From NCBI GenBank assembly GCA_028687585.1, contig JAQTZV010000020.1:48739-112738 (forward strand): 64,000 nucleotides of DNA, given 5' to 3'. This document shows positions 47,627 to 58,519 of the stretch, piece by piece. Source of the stretch: Desulfuromonadaceae bacterium. Lineage in GTDB: Bacteria; Desulfobacterota; Desulfuromonadia; Geobacterales; Pseudopelobacteraceae. The notes under the pieces are model-generated. The model saw only the letters and a program-made list of their open reading frames with translations. It was not told the origin of the DNA and did no database searches. The position numbers and the translations under genes were made by a program. The number at the start of each line of letters is the position of its first letter. Position 1 is the first letter of the stretch.

Positions 47627-48430
47627 ATGGGAATAAGGGATATTTTAGTTCATCTCGACAATTCATCTGCATCTGCAGCAAGGCTTGATCTTGCCATTGT
47701 GTATGCCATGAAACATGGTGCACGTCTTCGTGGATTGTACTTGATTACTCATTTATTTTATGAGCCAAGTACCATAGGTGAAAAAACAGATAGCAAAAAA
47801 ATTAAACAACTTTTCACGGATAAAACGTCTGAGGCAGGAATAACATCCGAATGGGTTTTTCAAGACTGCTCTACCATGGGATCAAATATCAGTAATTTGA
47901 TTACCATGCATGCATATTTTACTGATCTGCTTATTATTGGACAAGTCGATTTGTCTGCACCGGTTATAAACATGCCAACAGACTTAGTGGAACGAGTTGT
48001 TGTATCATGCGGAAGACCAGTTCTGGTAATACCATATTCCGGCATTTTCAACACAGCAGGTGACAGGATAATGGTTGCATGGAAAGCAGGACGTGAATCG
48101 ACCAGAGCGATCAACGACGCCTTACCTCACATGCAAAAAGCGCACTCCGTTGTTATTGTAGAAGGTAGAAAACCGAATGAAAGTAATGATGCAACCATTG
48201 TTATGGTTAAAGACTTTCTTCAAAAACACGATATTCCAGTTTCCGTTGACGTTATTAGCTCAGAAAGCTTTCCGATCGGAGATATGCTCTTAAATAACAT
48301 TTGCGAAAAGAAGATTGACTTACTCGTTATGGGAGCATTTGCCCCAAACCGGAGAGGAAACATCGAACTTAGCCCAGTTGCCAGACATATACTTAAACAC
48401 ATGACTGCACCTGTCTTGATTTCTCATTAG
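47627..48430 (+). CDS. Tandem universal stress protein
   Basis: This 267-residue protein has two Usp domains: residues 1-140 (MGIRDILVHLDNS... to GRPVLVIPYSG) and 145-267 (DRIMVAWKAGRESTRA... to HMTAPVLIS). The canonical ATP-binding G-x2-G-x9-G(S/T) pattern is not clear in either half, so nucleotide binding is doubtful. AAGGGG precedes the ATG. It is 32 bases after livF on the same strand and may be part of that transcript, although its base composition is noticeably more AT-rich. Confidence 0.88.
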   Translation: MGIRDILVHLDNSSASAARLDLAIVYAMKHGARLRGLYLITHLFYEPSTIGEKTDSKKIKQLFTDKTSEAGITSEWVFQDCSTMGSNISNLITMHAYFTDLLIIGQVDLSAPVINMPTDLVERVVVSCGRPVLVIPYSGIFNTAGDRIMVAWKAGRESTRAINDALPHMQKAHSVVIVEGRKPNESNDATIVMVKDFLQKHDIPVSVDVISSESFPIGDMLLNNICEKKIDLLVMGAFAPNRRGNIELSPVARHILKHMTAPVLISH

Positions 48431-48472
48431 CAACTTTACACATATTTTATAAACTGTAAAACAGGATTTACC

Positions 48473-48871
48473 ATGAATTCATCATTTGAGAATGAAGAGC
48501 TGGTTTCCATTGGAGACTTGGCGAAAAGCTTGAATCTAACAACAAGAACATTGAGGTATTGGGAAGAAGCGGGGATAATTGAAGCAGCTCCCCGGTCAGA
48601 AGGCAGCAATCGTTTTTATTCTCAAGATATTGTAAAAAGAGTACGTTTCATTATCAAACTAAAGGAACTTGGCCTCACTATTCAGGAACTCCAGGATCTT
48701 TATACTGCTTATGGTGAGGCAAAAAGAACAGATAGAATGATTCCAGCACTCGTACAGACTCTGGATAAACATATCAATCTCGTTGACGAGAAAATGGCAC
48801 GAATGGCTTCCTTACGAAAAGATATCGTAGAATACCGCCAACGTATGTCATATAAACTGAATGCTACATAA
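48473..48871 (+). CDS. MerR-family transcriptional regulator
   Basis: This 132-residue protein has the MerR winged helix (SIGDLAKSLNLTTRTLRYWEEAGII, residues 12-36, and SNRFYSQDIVKRVRFI) and a coiled-coil dimerisation helix to the end. There is no C-terminal metal-binding cysteine cluster, so it senses something other than a thiophilic metal. Its size matches LiuR, the MerR-type regulator of leucine degradation, and it closes the liv gene set, across the divergent region from the liu genes. That regulatory link is inference. Confidence 0.88.
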   Translation: MNSSFENEELVSIGDLAKSLNLTTRTLRYWEEAGIIEAAPRSEGSNRFYSQDIVKRVRFIIKLKELGLTIQELQDLYTAYGEAKRTDRMIPALVQTLDKHINLVDEKMARMASLRKDIVEYRQRMSYKLNAT

Positions 48872-48884
48872 GTATCCCTATAAT

Positions 48885-48926
48885 AAACAGAAACGGCGTG
48901 GATAAATATCCGCGCCGTTTCTGTTT
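48885..48926. terminator. Bidirectional rho-independent terminator
   Basis: A 20-pair stem joins 48885-48904 to 48907-48926 with a two-base spacer and one G-U pair. The GC-rich core CGGCG/CGCCG is flanked by A-rich and T-rich ends on both sides, so it can stop the plus-strand MerR transcript and the minus-strand ribosomal alpha operon. Confidence 0.88.
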
Positions 48927-48952
48927 AATCCATGTAGAGTTAAAATATACAA

Positions 48953-49411
48953 TTATGCTAAAGGCTCACTCGGAACTTCAACGGCTGAATCAGGAATCAC
49001 AGGAGAAGTCTGTTTTGGTTTTACAGGAGTTAATTTGGCCTTTGAAGGTTTCAACTCCGCTTCAACGAGTTCAATTAAAGAAAGCGGTGCAGCATCACCT
49101 TGACGAATACCAAGTTTAATAATCCTGGTATAACCACCAAGACGATCTTTATAACAAGGAGCAATAGTAGTAAACAGTTTAGTAACAACTGATTTCTCAC
49201 GAATTACTGAAGCAGCCAGGCGCATGGCATGAAGGTCGCCACGCTTACCAAGAGTAATCATACGCTCTGCAACAACACGTATTTCTTTTGCTTTAGCATC
49301 TGTTGTTGTAATTTTACCGTGTTCCAGTAGAGACGTAACCATATTCCTGAACATCGCGACGCGATGACTTGTTTTCCTGCCTAATCTTCTTCCTGCATTA
49401 CCATGACGCAT
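48953..49411 (-). CDS. rplQ: 50S ribosomal protein L17 with extended tail
   Basis: This is L17 from [20 protein letters not shown] onward, including [19 protein letters not shown]. At 152 residues it is longer than the usual 115-130: the last 30 or so (rich in Lys, Pro, Ser and Val) form a flexible-looking tail. It is the last gene of the alpha operon, 44 bases downstream of rpoA, and is followed by the terminator at 48885. Confidence 0.96.
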   Translation of the reverse strand: MRHGNAGRRLGRKTSHRVAMFRNMVTSLLEHGKITTTDAKAKEIRVVAERMITLGKRGDLHAMRLAASVIREKSVVTKLFTTIAPCYKDRLGGYTRIIKLGIRQGDAAPLSLIELVEAELKPSKAKLTPVKPKQTSPVIPDSAVEVPSEPLA

Positions 49412-49455
49412 ATATAAGATTCCTTTCTAGTTAAAACCAGATAATAATAATAAAA

Positions 49456-50478
49456 TTACTCTTCTTCTTTTTGCTCGCCACGCAACCGAATCATCAACTC
49501 TGGATCTGGAAAACTGATAATTTTCATTCCAAAAGTCAGACCCATATCGGAAAGTATATCTTTAATTTCATTTAACGATTTACGGCCAAAGTTTTGTGTC
49601 TTTAGCATTTCCGACTCAGATTTCGTAACTAATTCACCAATAAGCTTAATACCTGCGTTCTTTAAACAATTAGCAGAACGAACCGAAAGCTCAAGTTCTT
49701 CAACAGTGCGATACAAGTTCTCATTAACTTTATCTTTATCTTCTTGAGATTCTTCATCGACCTGGGGCTCAAACTCCTCATCAAAATTGATAAATATCGA
49801 TAGTTGTTCTTTCAGTATTTTAGCAGAATACGCTAAAGCGTCTTCAGGCTTAACACTTCCATCTGTCCACACTTCAAGATTAAGCTTATCATAATCAGTC
49901 ATTTGTCCAATACGTGCATTTGTAACGGAGAAATTAACTTTTTTAATTGGAGTGTAAATTGAGTCAATAGGAATGGTACCTACAGGAGACTTTTCATCAC
50001 GGTTACGATCTGCCGAAACATAACCCTTACCCATTTTTACGGTCAATTCAACTTCAAGATTAGCATCCTTACCACATGTTGCAATATAGTGATCAGGATT
50101 CATAACCTCAACATTATGACCAGATATCAAATCACCAGCAGTAATAGAACCAACACCTTTATGTTTAAAGTGGATTGTGGCAAAATCCGAAGAATGCAAT
50201 TTTAGCCTGACACCCTTAAGGTTTAATATTATATCAGTTACATCCTCTGTAACCCCCTGAATTGCAGAGAATTCATGTAATACCCCTTTTATTCTTATAG
50301 ATGTAATAGCAGCGCCCTGAAGAGATGAAAGTAATACACGTCTAAGAGAATTACCCAAAGTAGTACCAAAACCGCGTTCAAAGGGCTCCGCATAAAACTT
50401 ACCATAAGTAGATGTTAGAGTATCTTTTTCAACCTGTAACTGTTTCGGTTTAATAAGATCCCGCCAGTTTTTATACAT
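49456..50478 (-). CDS. rpoA: RNA polymerase alpha subunit
   Basis: This 340-residue protein has an N-terminal dimerisation domain ([22 protein letters not shown]) and, after a negatively charged linker (about 235-250), the C-terminal domain that contacts UP elements and activators ([18 protein letters not shown]). Length is usual. It lies between rpsD and rplQ in the alpha operon, 65 bases after rpsD. Confidence 0.97.
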   Translation of the reverse strand: MYKNWRDLIKPKQLQVEKDTLTSTYGKFYAEPFERGFGTTLGNSLRRVLLSSLQGAAITSIRIKGVLHEFSAIQGVTEDVTDIILNLKGVRLKLHSSDFATIHFKHKGVGSITAGDLISGHNVEVMNPDHYIATCGKDANLEVELTVKMGKGYVSADRNRDEKSPVGTIPIDSIYTPIKKVNFSVTNARIGQMTDYDKLNLEVWTDGSVKPEDALAYSAKILKEQLSIFINFDEEFEPQVDEESQEDKDKVNENLYRTVEELELSVRSANCLKNAGIKLIGELVTKSESEMLKTQNFGRKSLNEIKDILSDMGLTFGMKIISFPDPELMIRLRGEQKEEE

Positions 50479-50543
50479 TGCTACCTCCTCCGGAAATAGA
50501 AAACCGGTTGTCGTTCGAAACTAGAACATGCCGCGTCCAGAAA

Positions 50544-51170
50544 TTATTTTGAATAAAGCTCAACAATGAGCTGTTCCTGGATAGGAGTTGTGATATCCTC
50601 TCGAGTAGGCACACCCTTAAGAGTACCTTTAAAGGAATCACGATCTAGCTCTAACCACTGTGGTATCCCGCGACGTACAACCGCTTCCAGAGCATCACTA
50701 ATAGCAACAACTTTACGGCTTTTCTCACGAAGTTGAATAACATCACCGGCTTTAAGTTGAATTGATGGAATGTCAACTTTACGACCGTTAATTGTAAAAT
50801 GACCGTGTCTTACAAGTTGTCGAGATTCAGAACGAGAACTTGCAAAACCGAGTCGATATGCGACATTATCAAAACGGCGCTCTAGCAAAGAAAGTAGATT
50901 CTCACCAGTAACACCCTTCATCCTATCAGCCAACTTGAAATAACTGCGAAACTGTTTTTCAAGGATACAATAAATACGACGCACCTTTTGCTTTTCACGT
51001 AACTGAGTACCGTATGCTGACACTTTTGTTCTGCCCTGCCCATGCTGGCCTGGAGCGTAATTGCGACGTTTGATTGCACACTTATCGGTGTAGCAACGAT
51101 CGCCCTTCAAAAATAGTTCTGTGTTTTCTCTTCTGCACAAACGGCATGAAGGTCCTGTATATCGAGCCAA
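50544..51170 (-). CDS. rpsD: 30S ribosomal protein S4
   Basis: This 208-residue 16S rRNA primary-binding protein starts [20 protein letters not shown]. The N-terminal cysteines CRLCRR with [10 protein letters not shown] form the zinc-binding set of the C+ variant. S4 domain [21 protein letters not shown] is present. In many bacteria S4 represses its own operon; no such site is identified here. Confidence 0.97.
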   Translation of the reverse strand: MARYTGPSCRLCRRENTELFLKGDRCYTDKCAIKRRNYAPGQHGQGRTKVSAYGTQLREKQKVRRIYCILEKQFRSYFKLADRMKGVTGENLLSLLERRFDNVAYRLGFASSRSESRQLVRHGHFTINGRKVDIPSIQLKAGDVIQLREKSRKVVAISDALEAVVRRGIPQWLELDRDSFKGTLKGVPTREDITTPIQEQLIVELYSK

Positions 51171-51202
51171 TGAAAACCCCCTTAAAAGTTGAAACTAATT
51201 AA

Positions 51203-51598
51203 TTAAACTCTTCTTCTCTTTGGCGGACGACAACCGTTATGAGGAATAGGAGTAACATCTTTGATAAAACTAATACTAAATCCAGCTGCCTGAAGAGCGC
51301 GTAAAGCTGACTCTCGACCAGATCCGGGACCTTTCACATAAACCTCAACCGTACGCATACCGTGTTCCTGGGCCTTCTTAGCACAATCCTCAGCTGCTAT
51401 CTGAGCAGCAAAAGGAGTGCTTTTACGGGAGCCTTTAAAGCCCTTAGCACCAGCGGTTGACCAAGCTACAACATTACCGACAGGATCGGTAATAGTTATG
51501 ATTGTGTTATTAAACGTTGCTTGAATGTGAGCAACACCATTAGAAATATTTTTACGTTCTTTTTTCTTGCGAACTACTTTTTTTGATGGACTTGCCAT
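51203..51598 (-). CDS. rpsK: 30S ribosomal protein S11
   Basis: This 131-residue platform protein has the typical [19 protein letters not shown] and the C-terminal [13 protein letters not shown]. The N-terminus is lysine-rich. It lies between rpsM and rpsD in the alpha operon. Confidence 0.97.
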   Translation of the reverse strand: MASPSKKVVRKKKERKNISNGVAHIQATFNNTIITITDPVGNVVAWSTAGAKGFKGSRKSTPFAAQIAAEDCAKKAQEHGMRTVEVYVKGPGSGRESALRALQAAGFSISFIKDVTPIPHNGCRPPKRRRV

Positions 51599-51622
51599 TC
51601 GTCTTCTCCAGAGCTATTTGGA

Positions 51623-51991
51623 TTATTTCTTCTTGCCGGCAACAGTACGTGCAGGACCCTTACGTGTTCGAGCATTCGTTTTGGTCCGCTGGCCATTGCA
51701 GGGAAGCCCTTTACGATGACGCAAACCCCTATAACATCCGAGATCCATAAGGCGCTTGATATTCATAGAAATTTCACGGCGCAAATCACCCTCTACTTTG
51801 CAATTGCGATCAATTTCATCACGAAGTTTTGCGACTTCAGCCTCAGTTAGTTTATCAGTACGAGTGTCAGGACTAATCTGACTAGCAGCCACAATACGCT
51901 CTGCAGAAGAGTTGCCTATACCGTAAATGTAGGTTAAAGCGATAACAATACGCTTGTTTTTTGGTAAATCAATACCTGAAATACGTGCCAA
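51623..51991 (-). CDS. rpsM: 30S ribosomal protein S13 (TTG start)
   Basis: The protein proper, [20 protein letters not shown], is preceded in frame only by TTG at 51991, which has GGGGG eight bases upstream; this gives 122 residues, the normal size. A longer reading overlaps rpmJ and is not credible. The C-terminal tail [21 protein letters not shown] is standard. Confidence 0.95.
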   Translation of the reverse strand: MARISGIDLPKNKRIVIALTYIYGIGNSSAERIVAASQISPDTRTDKLTEAEVAKLRDEIDRNCKVEGDLRREISMNIKRLMDLGCYRGLRHRKGLPCNGQRTKTNARTRKGPARTVAGKKK

Positions 51992-52013
51992 TGGAAATAC
52001 CCCCTTTAATAAC

Positions 52014-52127
52014 TCATCCCTGACGTTGTGAATGTTTAGGGATGTCGCAGATAACACGAACAACACCCTTGCGCTTAACTATTTTACATTTATCACATAT
52101 CTTTTTTACAGAAGCACGAACTTTCAT
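52014..52127 (-). CDS. rpmJ: 50S ribosomal protein L36
   Basis: This 37-residue protein, [20 protein letters not shown] then [17 protein letters not shown], has the full zinc set C-x2-C-x12-C-x4-H of the C+ form. It lies between map and rpsM; no infA lies between it and map, as many genomes have. ATG with AGGGAG upstream. Confidence 0.95.
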   Translation of the reverse strand: MKVRASVKKICDKCKIVKRKGVVRVICDIPKHSQRQG

Positions 52128-52150
52128 AAAACTCCCTTTCAGAACCTGCG

Positions 52151-52900
52151 TTAACAAATCTGTGTTAGTATTTCGGGTCCATTGTCAGTGATTGCTACAG
52201 TATGTTCAAAATGAGCAGACAAACCGCCATCACACGTTACTACTGTCCAATTATCGCTCAGGACTTTTACTTCGTGAGACTTTTCATTTATCATAGGCTC
52301 AATCGCCAACACCATTCCAGACTTAAGCATGATGCCTTTGCCAGCTGTTCCATAGTTTGGAATCTGTGGATCTTCATGCAAACTTCTTCCGATACCGTGA
52401 CCAACAAAATCACGCACAACTGAATATCCCCTGCTTTCAACATACCCCTGAACAGCAGACGAGACATCCCCTAATCTATTCCCAGGTAATGCCATTTTAA
52501 TAGCGCAATATAACGATTCTTCTGTAACGGATATTAACCGTTTAGCCCCGTCAGAAATCTCACCAACAGGTAGAGTAATGGCTGCATCGCCATAAAAATC
52601 ATCATAAATTACACCAAAATCAAGGCTTACTATATCTCCAAGTTTAAGCTGATTCTTAGTTGCCAACCCATGTACTACCTGATTATTTGGTGAACAGCAC
52701 AACGAATTTGGATACTTATGGTAACCGCGAAAAGCGCATTTAGCATTATGCTTATTAGCCTCAGCAGCAGCAAACCTGTCAAGATCGTATGTAGAAATTC
52801 CAGGAGCAACTAAAGATCGCAAGCCCTCGAGTACTTCAGCAACAATTCTACTGGCTACTTTCATTCTTTCAATCTCTCTACGAGACTTAAGAATGATCAC
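52151..52900 (-). CDS. map: Methionine aminopeptidase, type I
   Basis: This protein removes initiator methionine; the metal ligands and active site are recognisable in [18 protein letters not shown] and [19 protein letters not shown], with later LAIEPMIN and the final [10 protein letters not shown] choose GTG 52900 (249 residues), because AGGGG is six bases upstream, whereas the TTG one codon earlier is too near. It overlaps the end of adk by 14 bases. Confidence 0.94.
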   Translation of the reverse strand: MIILKSRREIERMKVASRIVAEVLEGLRSLVAPGISTYDLDRFAAAEANKHNAKCAFRGYHKYPNSLCCSPNNQVVHGLATKNQLKLGDIVSLDFGVIYDDFYGDAAITLPVGEISDGAKRLISVTEESLYCAIKMALPGNRLGDVSSAVQGYVESRGYSVVRDFVGHGIGRSLHEDPQIPNYGTAGKGIMLKSGMVLAIEPMINEKSHEVKVLSDNWTVVTCDGGLSAHFEHTVAITDNGPEILTQIC

Positions 52901-53552
52901 CAAAATCCCCTGTATCTAGCACTGCAGAAATCTGTTTCTGTATTTCATTAATAGATCCGCTACCAGAGATATTATATAATATGCCCAATTGACTAAAATA
53001 AGATTTGAGAGAAGACGTTTGCTGTTCATAAACATTCAGGCGATTAATTACGGTCAATTCCGAGTCATCATCACGCTGTACAAGCTGTGTACCACAGACG
53101 CTACAGAAGCCGTCTTTTTCCGGCTTATTATAAAGGACGTGATAGCCTTTTCCACAAGAGGGACAGGTTCTCCTGCCCGACAACCTGAGAATAAGCTCTT
53201 TATCGTCTACTTCAAGAGATATTACATAATCAATTTTCTTATCAAGCGAATCCAATAATGTAATCAATGAATCAGCCTGAGGGATTGTCCGGGGAAAACC
53301 ATCCAATACAAAACCGTATACACAGTCAGACTGGGACACCCGCTCTTCAACCAACTGCAGTACAATATCATCAGAAACAAGTGCACCAGAATCCATAATT
53401 GATTTAGCAATGATACCGACAGGAGAGTTAGCCTTAACAGCAGCCCTTAACATATCCCCGGTTGAGATCTGTGGGATATTGTATTTCTGAACTATAAACT
53501 GAGCCTGAGTACCCTTACCAGATCCAGGAGGTCCAAAAAGTACAATATTCAC
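52887..53552 (-). CDS. adk: Adenylate kinase (zinc-lid type)
   Basis: Starting at GTG 53552 the protein has 221 residues and begins MNIVLFGPPGSGKGTQAQFI (P-loop 7-15). DGFPRTIPQAD and the LID region CPSCGKGYHVLYNKP...CSVCG, with four cysteines, indicate structural zinc. It equilibrates AMP, ADP and ATP. The GTG begins one base after the secY stop, so translation is coupled; GGGGA lies about 10 bases upstream. Confidence 0.95.
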   Translation of the reverse strand: MNIVLFGPPGSGKGTQAQFIVQKYNIPQISTGDMLRAAVKANSPVGIIAKSIMDSGALVSDDIVLQLVEERVSQSDCVYGFVLDGFPRTIPQADSLITLLDSLDKKIDYVISLEVDDKELILRLSGRRTCPSCGKGYHVLYNKPEKDGFCSVCGTQLVQRDDDSELTVINRLNVYEQQTSSLKSYFSQLGILYNISGSGSINEIQKQISAVLDTGDFGDHS

Positions 53553-53553
53553 C

Positions 53554-54861
53554 TCAACGTCTCCCCTTAATACGAACGCCCTTAAGAAAACCTTCATAGT
53601 TTCGCGTAATCAAATGCGACTCAATCTGCGAAACTGTATCCATACCAACACCAACTGCAATCAACAAGGCAGTTCCGCCGAAATAAAATGGAAGATTAAA
53701 CTTACCAATCAGAATTGATGGCAACACACAAACCACAGAAATATAAACAGCACCAGCAAAAGTAAGCCGAGTTAGCACCGTATCTATAAAATCTGAAGTC
53801 TCTTTTCCTGGTCGTATACCAGGTATGTAACCGCCTTGCTTTTTAATATTATCAGCAACGTCAATAGGGTTAAAAGTCACAGCCGTGTAGAAGTAGCAGA
53901 AGAACACGATAAAAGCAACGAAAAAAATGTTATATATCAATTTGCCTGGCGATAAACTCTTTGCCGCTTCTTGGACCCACGGGATGTTAATAAAGTTTGC
54001 AATTGTAGCAGGAAACATAATGATGGATGATGCAAAAATCGGAGGTATTACTCCTGCCATATTAATTTTTAATGGTAAATGTGATGTTTGAGCATTGAAC
54101 GTTTTGAGCCCAACCACTCTTTTTGCATAATGGATCGAAAGCCTGCGCTGACCACGCTCGACAAAAACAATAATCGCTATGACTGCAAACATTATAGCCA
54201 AAACAAAAATAAGGATAAAAAGAGACAGTTGACCAGCATTAACAAGCTTACCAGTATTTATAAGTGCATTTGGTATATTCACGACAATCCCGGCAAAAAT
54301 TATTAGAGAAATGCCATTGCCAATACCTTTTTCAGACATCTGCTCACCAAGCCACATCACAAAAGCAGTTCCAGCGGTTAGCGTTATAACAGTCATGATC
54401 CGAAACCCCCAGCCGGGGCTAGGTACAACGAGTTCTCCAGCAGGTCCGCGCATACTCTCAAGGCCAACAGCAACACCCATACCTTGAACAACACTTAAAA
54501 CAACAGTACCATAGCGGGTGTATTGTATTATTTTTTTGCGGCCAGCTTCACCTTCTTTTGAGAGTTTCTCAATTGCGGGAACCACTACAGTAAGAAGTTG
54601 AAAAATAATGGAGGAGGATATGTACGGCATAATACCTAACGCAAAAACAGTCAGTCGCTCTAAAGCACCACCTGAAAACATATCAAACAGACCAAGTAAG
54701 GTACCTTGAGACTGTTTAAAAAAATGTGATAGGGCTATTCTATCAATTCCAGGTGTCGGAATATGACACCCAACGCGATATACTGCAAGCATCCCCAGTG
54801 AAAACAAAACACGCTTTTTTAATTCAGGTATCTTAAATATATTCTGGAGAGCTTCAAACAC
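53554..54861 (-). CDS. secY: Preprotein translocase subunit SecY
   Basis: This 435-residue channel protein has ten hydrophobic segments and family signatures such as [15 protein letters not shown] and [16 protein letters not shown]. It starts at GTG 54861, whose G is also the last base of the rplO TAG stop. It forms the export channel with SecE and SecG encoded elsewhere. Confidence 0.96.
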   Translation of the reverse strand: MFEALQNIFKIPELKKRVLFSLGMLAVYRVGCHIPTPGIDRIALSHFFKQSQGTLLGLFDMFSGGALERLTVFALGIMPYISSSIIFQLLTVVVPAIEKLSKEGEAGRKKIIQYTRYGTVVLSVVQGMGVAVGLESMRGPAGELVVPSPGWGFRIMTVITLTAGTAFVMWLGEQMSEKGIGNGISLIIFAGIVVNIPNALINTGKLVNAGQLSLFILIFVLAIMFAVIAIIVFVERGQRRLSIHYAKRVVGLKTFNAQTSHLPLKINMAGVIPPIFASSIIMFPATIANFINIPWVQEAAKSLSPGKLIYNIFFVAFIVFFCYFYTAVTFNPIDVADNIKKQGGYIPGIRPGKETSDFIDTVLTRLTFAGAVYISVVCVLPSILIGKFNLPFYFGGTALLIAVGVGMDTVSQIESHLITRNYEGFLKGVRIKGRR

Positions 54862-55304
54862 TATGAAAGCTCCTCAATGCTACCACCAGCAGCAATAATC
54901 TTTTCTTTAGCAGATTGGCTGAACTTGTTAGCAGTGATCTTCAAAGATTTATTTATATCACCATTTCCAAGAATTTTAACGGCATTTCGAGTTGATTTAA
55001 TCAAGCCTTTTGAGACAAGAGACATAGCATCAATTACTTCACCAGACTCATAAATATCAAGTTGGCTTATATTCACTAGCGAAAACACTACACGGTCGAG
55101 AGGCGTAAAACCCCGCTTCGGTAAACGTCTTTGAAGGGGCATTTGCCCACCCTCAAAACCGGCTTTAATACTTCCACCAGAACGCGCTTTCTGACCCTTA
55201 TGACCTTTTGTAGCCGTTTTACCATGACCAGAACCTGTACCACGACCGATACGTTTCCTATTTTTTGTTGACCCAATAGAAGGCCTTAAATTATTAAGTT
55301 CCAT
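54861..55304 (-). CDS. rplO: 50S ribosomal protein L15
   Basis: The ATG at 55304 (AAGGGG upstream) gives 147 residues beginning [20 protein letters not shown], with the glycine-rich [20 protein letters not shown]. It is a late assembly protein of the 50S subunit. It overlaps secY by one base. Confidence 0.96.
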   Translation of the reverse strand: MELNNLRPSIGSTKNRKRIGRGTGSGHGKTATKGHKGQKARSGGSIKAGFEGGQMPLQRRLPKRGFTPLDRVVFSLVNISQLDIYESGEVIDAMSLVSKGLIKSTRNAVKILGNGDINKSLKITANKFSQSAKEKIIAAGGSIEELS

Positions 55305-55324
55305 AAAAATCAACCCCTTTATTT

Positions 55325-55501
55325 CTATTCAACAGTCAATAGATGACCAACCTTATTAATCATACCTCTTATTTGAGGGGTGTCCTGACGCTGTACAGTC
55401 TGGTTTAGCTTTGAGAGGCCAAGGCCAGCAACTACAGCTGTATGCTTTTTAGGAGCACATATCGTACTTTTAGTAAGTGTTATCTTTAATATCCCGCTCA
55501 T
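55325..55501 (-). CDS. rpmD: 50S ribosomal protein L30
   Basis: From ATG 55501 (GGGGA seven bases upstream) the 58-residue protein [20 protein letters not shown] then [20 protein letters not shown] is a complete L30. The longer frame upstream belongs to the end of rpsE and is not used. Confidence 0.95.
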   Translation of the reverse strand: MSGILKITLTKSTICAPKKHTAVVAGLGLSKLNQTVQRQDTPQIRGMINKVGHLLTVE

Positions 55502-55526
55502 AATCATTTCCCCACATAAAAATGTA

Positions 55527-56015
55527 TTATTCTGATATTCCACGACGAGCTGCAATTTCTTCAGGGGTCTTGAGACGCTGAAGACCCTGGAAAGCAGCTT
55601 TTATAACGTTGTGAGGATTATTTGATCCTAAACATTTCGAGAGAATATTATTAATGCCCGCTGCTTCAAAAATTGCACGTGCAGCACCGCCAGCTATAAC
55701 ACCAGTACCTGCAGAAGCTGGTTTCATAAGAAGCTTCCCTGCGCCAAACTTTCCTTCAATCTCAAATGGAATTGTTTGGTTAGCATTTACAGGAACTTTA
55801 ATAAGATTCTTTTTAGCCTGCTCAACGCCTTTCCGGATCGCTTCAGGAACTTCATTTGCCTTGCCGAGTCCATATCCGACATGACCGTTGCCGTCACCAA
55901 CAACTATCAATGCTGAGAAGCTGAAACGACGCCCGCCCTTAACGACTTTTGCAACGCGACTAATATGAACAACTCTGTCATTAAGATTTAGTTCTGCTGG
56001 ATTTATCCTACTCAA
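55527..56015 (-). CDS. rpsE: 30S ribosomal protein S5
   Basis: This 162-residue protein has the S5 double-stranded-RNA-binding fold: [40 protein letters not shown] and [14 protein letters not shown]. It contributes to decoding accuracy near the mRNA entry. Normal length, 18 bases after rplR. Confidence 0.96.
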   Translation of the reverse strand: MSRINPAELNLNDRVVHISRVAKVVKGGRRFSFSALIVVGDGNGHVGYGLGKANEVPEAIRKGVEQAKKNLIKVPVNANQTIPFEIEGKFGAGKLLMKPASAGTGVIAGGAARAIFEAAGINNILSKCLGSNNPHNVIKAAFQGLQRLKTPEEIAARRGISE

Positions 56016-56033
56016 AGAAAACCTCCTATACGC

Positions 56034-56390
56034 TTAAAAAATCAGCCCAGATTCGCGAGCCGAATCAGCAAGCGCTTTAATCCTGCCGTGATAAAGAAAA
56101 CCGTTTCGATCAAAAACTACAGTTGAAATACCTTTAGCAAGTGAAAGTTTAGCAACTTCCTTACCAACAAGAATTGCTGAAGACACATTACCAGTGCTTG
56201 CCGCCTCAACAGTCAATGTAGAAGTTGCAACAAGAGTTGTACCATTGGTATCATCAATCAGTTGTGCATAAATATGACGCGCACTCTTAAAAACATTGAG
56301 GCGTGGGCGATCTGTTGTACCACGTACTTTCTTCCTAACCCTGACTTGGCGTTTAAGCCGAGTAATTGTTTTAATAGCTGTTTTAGCCAC
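56034..56390 (-). CDS. rplR: 50S ribosomal protein L18
   Basis: This 118-residue 5S rRNA-binding protein has the typical [27 protein letters not shown] sequence (shown in part: [19 protein letters not shown]) and ends [20 protein letters not shown]...GLIF. It lies between rplF and rpsE. Confidence 0.96.
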   Translation of the reverse strand: MAKTAIKTITRLKRQVRVRKKVRGTTDRPRLNVFKSARHIYAQLIDDTNGTTLVATSTLTVEAASTGNVSSAILVGKEVAKLSLAKGISTVVFDRNGFLYHGRIKALADSARESGLIF

Positions 56391-56409
56391 ACAAATCTCC
56401 TTATAAAGA

Positions 56410-56949
56410 CTATTTTTTGCCTGTTTTGCCAGCTTTTCTCAGGATAGTCTCGTCAGCATATTTAATACCTTTGCCCTTGTATGGCTCCGGCCTACGGAAT
56501 GATCGGATTTTAGCTGCAGTCTGTCCTACCAGCTCCTTATCAAATCCCTTTACGGACAACTTGGTCATTTTCTCGACATCTACAGATATCCCCTCGGGGA
56601 TCGGAAAGTTTACCGGGTGAGAATAACCAAGGGCAAGAACCAGCTCATTGCCTTTGACTTCTGCACGGTAACCAACTCCATTAATCTCGAGATCACGCTG
56701 GAAACCTTTGGTGACACCAACAACCATATTATTAACCAAAGTACGTGTAAGCCCGTGTGCAGCCCGCGCTGCAGTTGAATCATCGCATCGTGAAACTTCA
56801 ATTGAGGTTTCGCGTATGTCAAGAGAAACAACAGACATAATCTGTCGTGTTAACGAACCATTCGGACCTTGTACTGATAGTACAGAATCATTAAAAGAGA
56901 TTTTTACACTCTTTGGTATCTCAATCGGCAATTTTCCTATTCTAGACAT
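56410..56949 (-). CDS. rplF: 50S ribosomal protein L6
   Basis: This 179-residue protein begins [12 protein letters not shown] and carries the duplicated fold; the C-terminal [20 protein letters not shown] is the L6 signature. 19 bases separate it from rplR. Confidence 0.97.
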   Translation of the reverse strand: MSRIGKLPIEIPKSVKISFNDSVLSVQGPNGSLTRQIMSVVSLDIRETSIEVSRCDDSTAARAAHGLTRTLVNNMVVGVTKGFQRDLEINGVGYRAEVKGNELVLALGYSHPVNFPIPEGISVDVEKMTKLSVKGFDKELVGQTAAKIRSFRRPEPYKGKGIKYADETILRKAGKTGKK

Positions 56950-56974
56950 CTAACAATACTCCTTGTCGCTAATA

Positions 56975-57373
56975 TTACCAAACAGTGCAGATCAACTCGC
57001 CGCCAACACCAGACTTACGGGCAGTATTATCAGTAATGATACCTTTTGATGTAGAAAGAATTGCAATACCAAGACCGCTCTTAACCAAAGGGATATTCTC
57101 TGACTTAATATAAACACGTCCACCCGGTTTACTAACTCGTTTTATTTCATTAATTACACTATCTTTCTCATCAATATACTTTAAATAAACACGCAAAACA
57201 CCCTGAAGATTATCTGAAATAACCTTATAATTTTTAATAAAGCCTTCTTGCTTTAATACATTAGCAATACTGACTTTCATATTGGATGAGGGAATGTCTA
57301 CTTTCTGGTGCTTTACCATATTAGCATTTCTAATTCTGGTAAGCATGTCAGCAATTGGATCTGTCATTGACAT
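56975..57373 (-). CDS. rpsH: 30S ribosomal protein S8
   Basis: This 132-residue protein begins [20 protein letters not shown] and contains [20 protein letters not shown] plus the C-terminal GGELICTVW. In other bacteria S8 represses translation of the spc operon by binding near rplE; no such site was assigned here. Confidence 0.97.
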   Translation of the reverse strand: MSMTDPIADMLTRIRNANMVKHQKVDIPSSNMKVSIANVLKQEGFIKNYKVISDNLQGVLRVYLKYIDEKDSVINEIKRVSKPGGRVYIKSENIPLVKSGLGIAILSTSKGIITDNTARKSGVGGELICTVW

Positions 57374-57413
57374 TGTTAATGTACTCCTGTCTCTTTATCT
57401 ATTAGGCTAATAG

Positions 57414-57599
57414 TTACCAGCTCGATTTTATCACGCCGGGTATTTGGCCAGACGAGGCATACTTGCGCAGACATATTCTGCACATCTCAAACTTACGATA
57501 AAATGCTTTAGGACGCCCACATACCGGACAACGATTGTGCTGACGAACCTTGAATTTAGGTGTACGTTGAGACTTGATAATCATTGATACTTTTGCCAC
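57414..57599 (-). CDS. rpsZ: 30S ribosomal protein S14, zinc-binding type Z
   Basis: This 61-residue short form has two CxxC pairs (RCPVCGRP and MCRICLRK) that bind zinc, and ends [11 protein letters not shown]. The longer zinc-free form is absent. It lies 17 bases after rplE. Confidence 0.96.
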   Translation of the reverse strand: MAKVSMIIKSQRTPKFKVRQHNRCPVCGRPKAFYRKFEMCRICLRKYASSGQIPGVIKSSW

Positions 57600-57616
57600 A
57601 GAATCCTCCAGATAAC

Positions 57617-58156
57617 TTAGTTCCTGAACGGCATGCCCAGGTACTTTAGAAGTGCTTTGCCTTCTTCGTCTGTTTTAGCAGTTGTTACAATTGTTATATT
57701 CATTCCCTTGATTTTATCTACATTGTCATAGTTAATTTCAGGGAAAATAAGCTGATCTTTAATTCCAAGTGTATAATTGCCTTTACCATCAAAGGCCTTG
57801 CCAGACACCCCTTTAAAATCGCGTACCCTGGCAAGAGATACATTAATCAGTCGATCAAGAAATTCATACATACGATCACGGCGTAGTGTGACCATACATC
57901 CAATCGGCATACCTTCACGAAGCTTGAAAGTTGCAATAGATTTCTTGGCTTTGGTAATTACAGATTTTTGTCCTGTGATTAAACCAAGTTCGATTGTAGC
58001 GGAATCTAGAATTTTAACATTCTGAATCGCTTCACCTAAACCCATATTAACAACGATTTTCTTGATCTGCGGAACCTGCATACAAGATTTGTAATTGTAG
58101 TCATTACGGAGTTTGGGTATAATTTCTGCTGAATATATATCTTTTAAACGAGACAT
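57617..58156 (-). CDS. rplE: 50S ribosomal protein L5
   Basis: This 179-residue 5S rRNA-binding protein contains [39 protein letters not shown] and the C-terminal [20 protein letters not shown]. Normal in length and position. Confidence 0.97.
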   Translation of the reverse strand: MSRLKDIYSAEIIPKLRNDYNYKSCMQVPQIKKIVVNMGLGEAIQNVKILDSATIELGLITGQKSVITKAKKSIATFKLREGMPIGCMVTLRRDRMYEFLDRLINVSLARVRDFKGVSGKAFDGKGNYTLGIKDQLIFPEINYDNVDKIKGMNITIVTTAKTDEEGKALLKYLGMPFRN

Positions 58157-58180
58157 TAGATAAAACCCTCCAATATATTT

Positions 58181-58501
58181 CTAAAGTGCTGTGCCACATT
58201 TAACACAAACACGTTGTTTTTCGCCATTTTCTAGAAGTTTCTTGCTGGTTCTAACAGGTTTCGAACACTTAGAGCAATATGGCATAACATTGGAGATATG
58301 AATACGTGCTTCCTTCTCCTTAATCTCACCTGCTTCGTTTCCTTTAGCTTTTACATGTCGCTTAACTAAATTAAGTCCTTCAACGATTACACCGTTTTTT
58401 TTCGGCAGCAATTGAAGAATCTTACCAGTTTTGCTTTTTTCCTTACCGGCGATTACCATTACAGTATCACCTTTGTTAACATGAGGTTTCGTGGCTTGCA
58501 T
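58181..58501 (-). CDS. rplX: 50S ribosomal protein L24
   Basis: Of three consecutive ATG codons, the third (58501) has the best distance (seven bases) from GGAG, giving 106 residues. KOW motif [20 protein letters not shown] is at the N-terminus. Four cysteines in the C-terminal part (YCSKCSK and VCVKCG) suggest a zinc-ribbon tail. Confidence 0.95.
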   Translation of the reverse strand: MQATKPHVNKGDTVMVIAGKEKSKTGKILQLLPKKNGVIVEGLNLVKRHVKAKGNEAGEIKEKEARIHISNVMPYCSKCSKPVRTSKKLLENGEKQRVCVKCGTAL

Positions 58502-58519
58502 CATCATTCTCCGATATTT

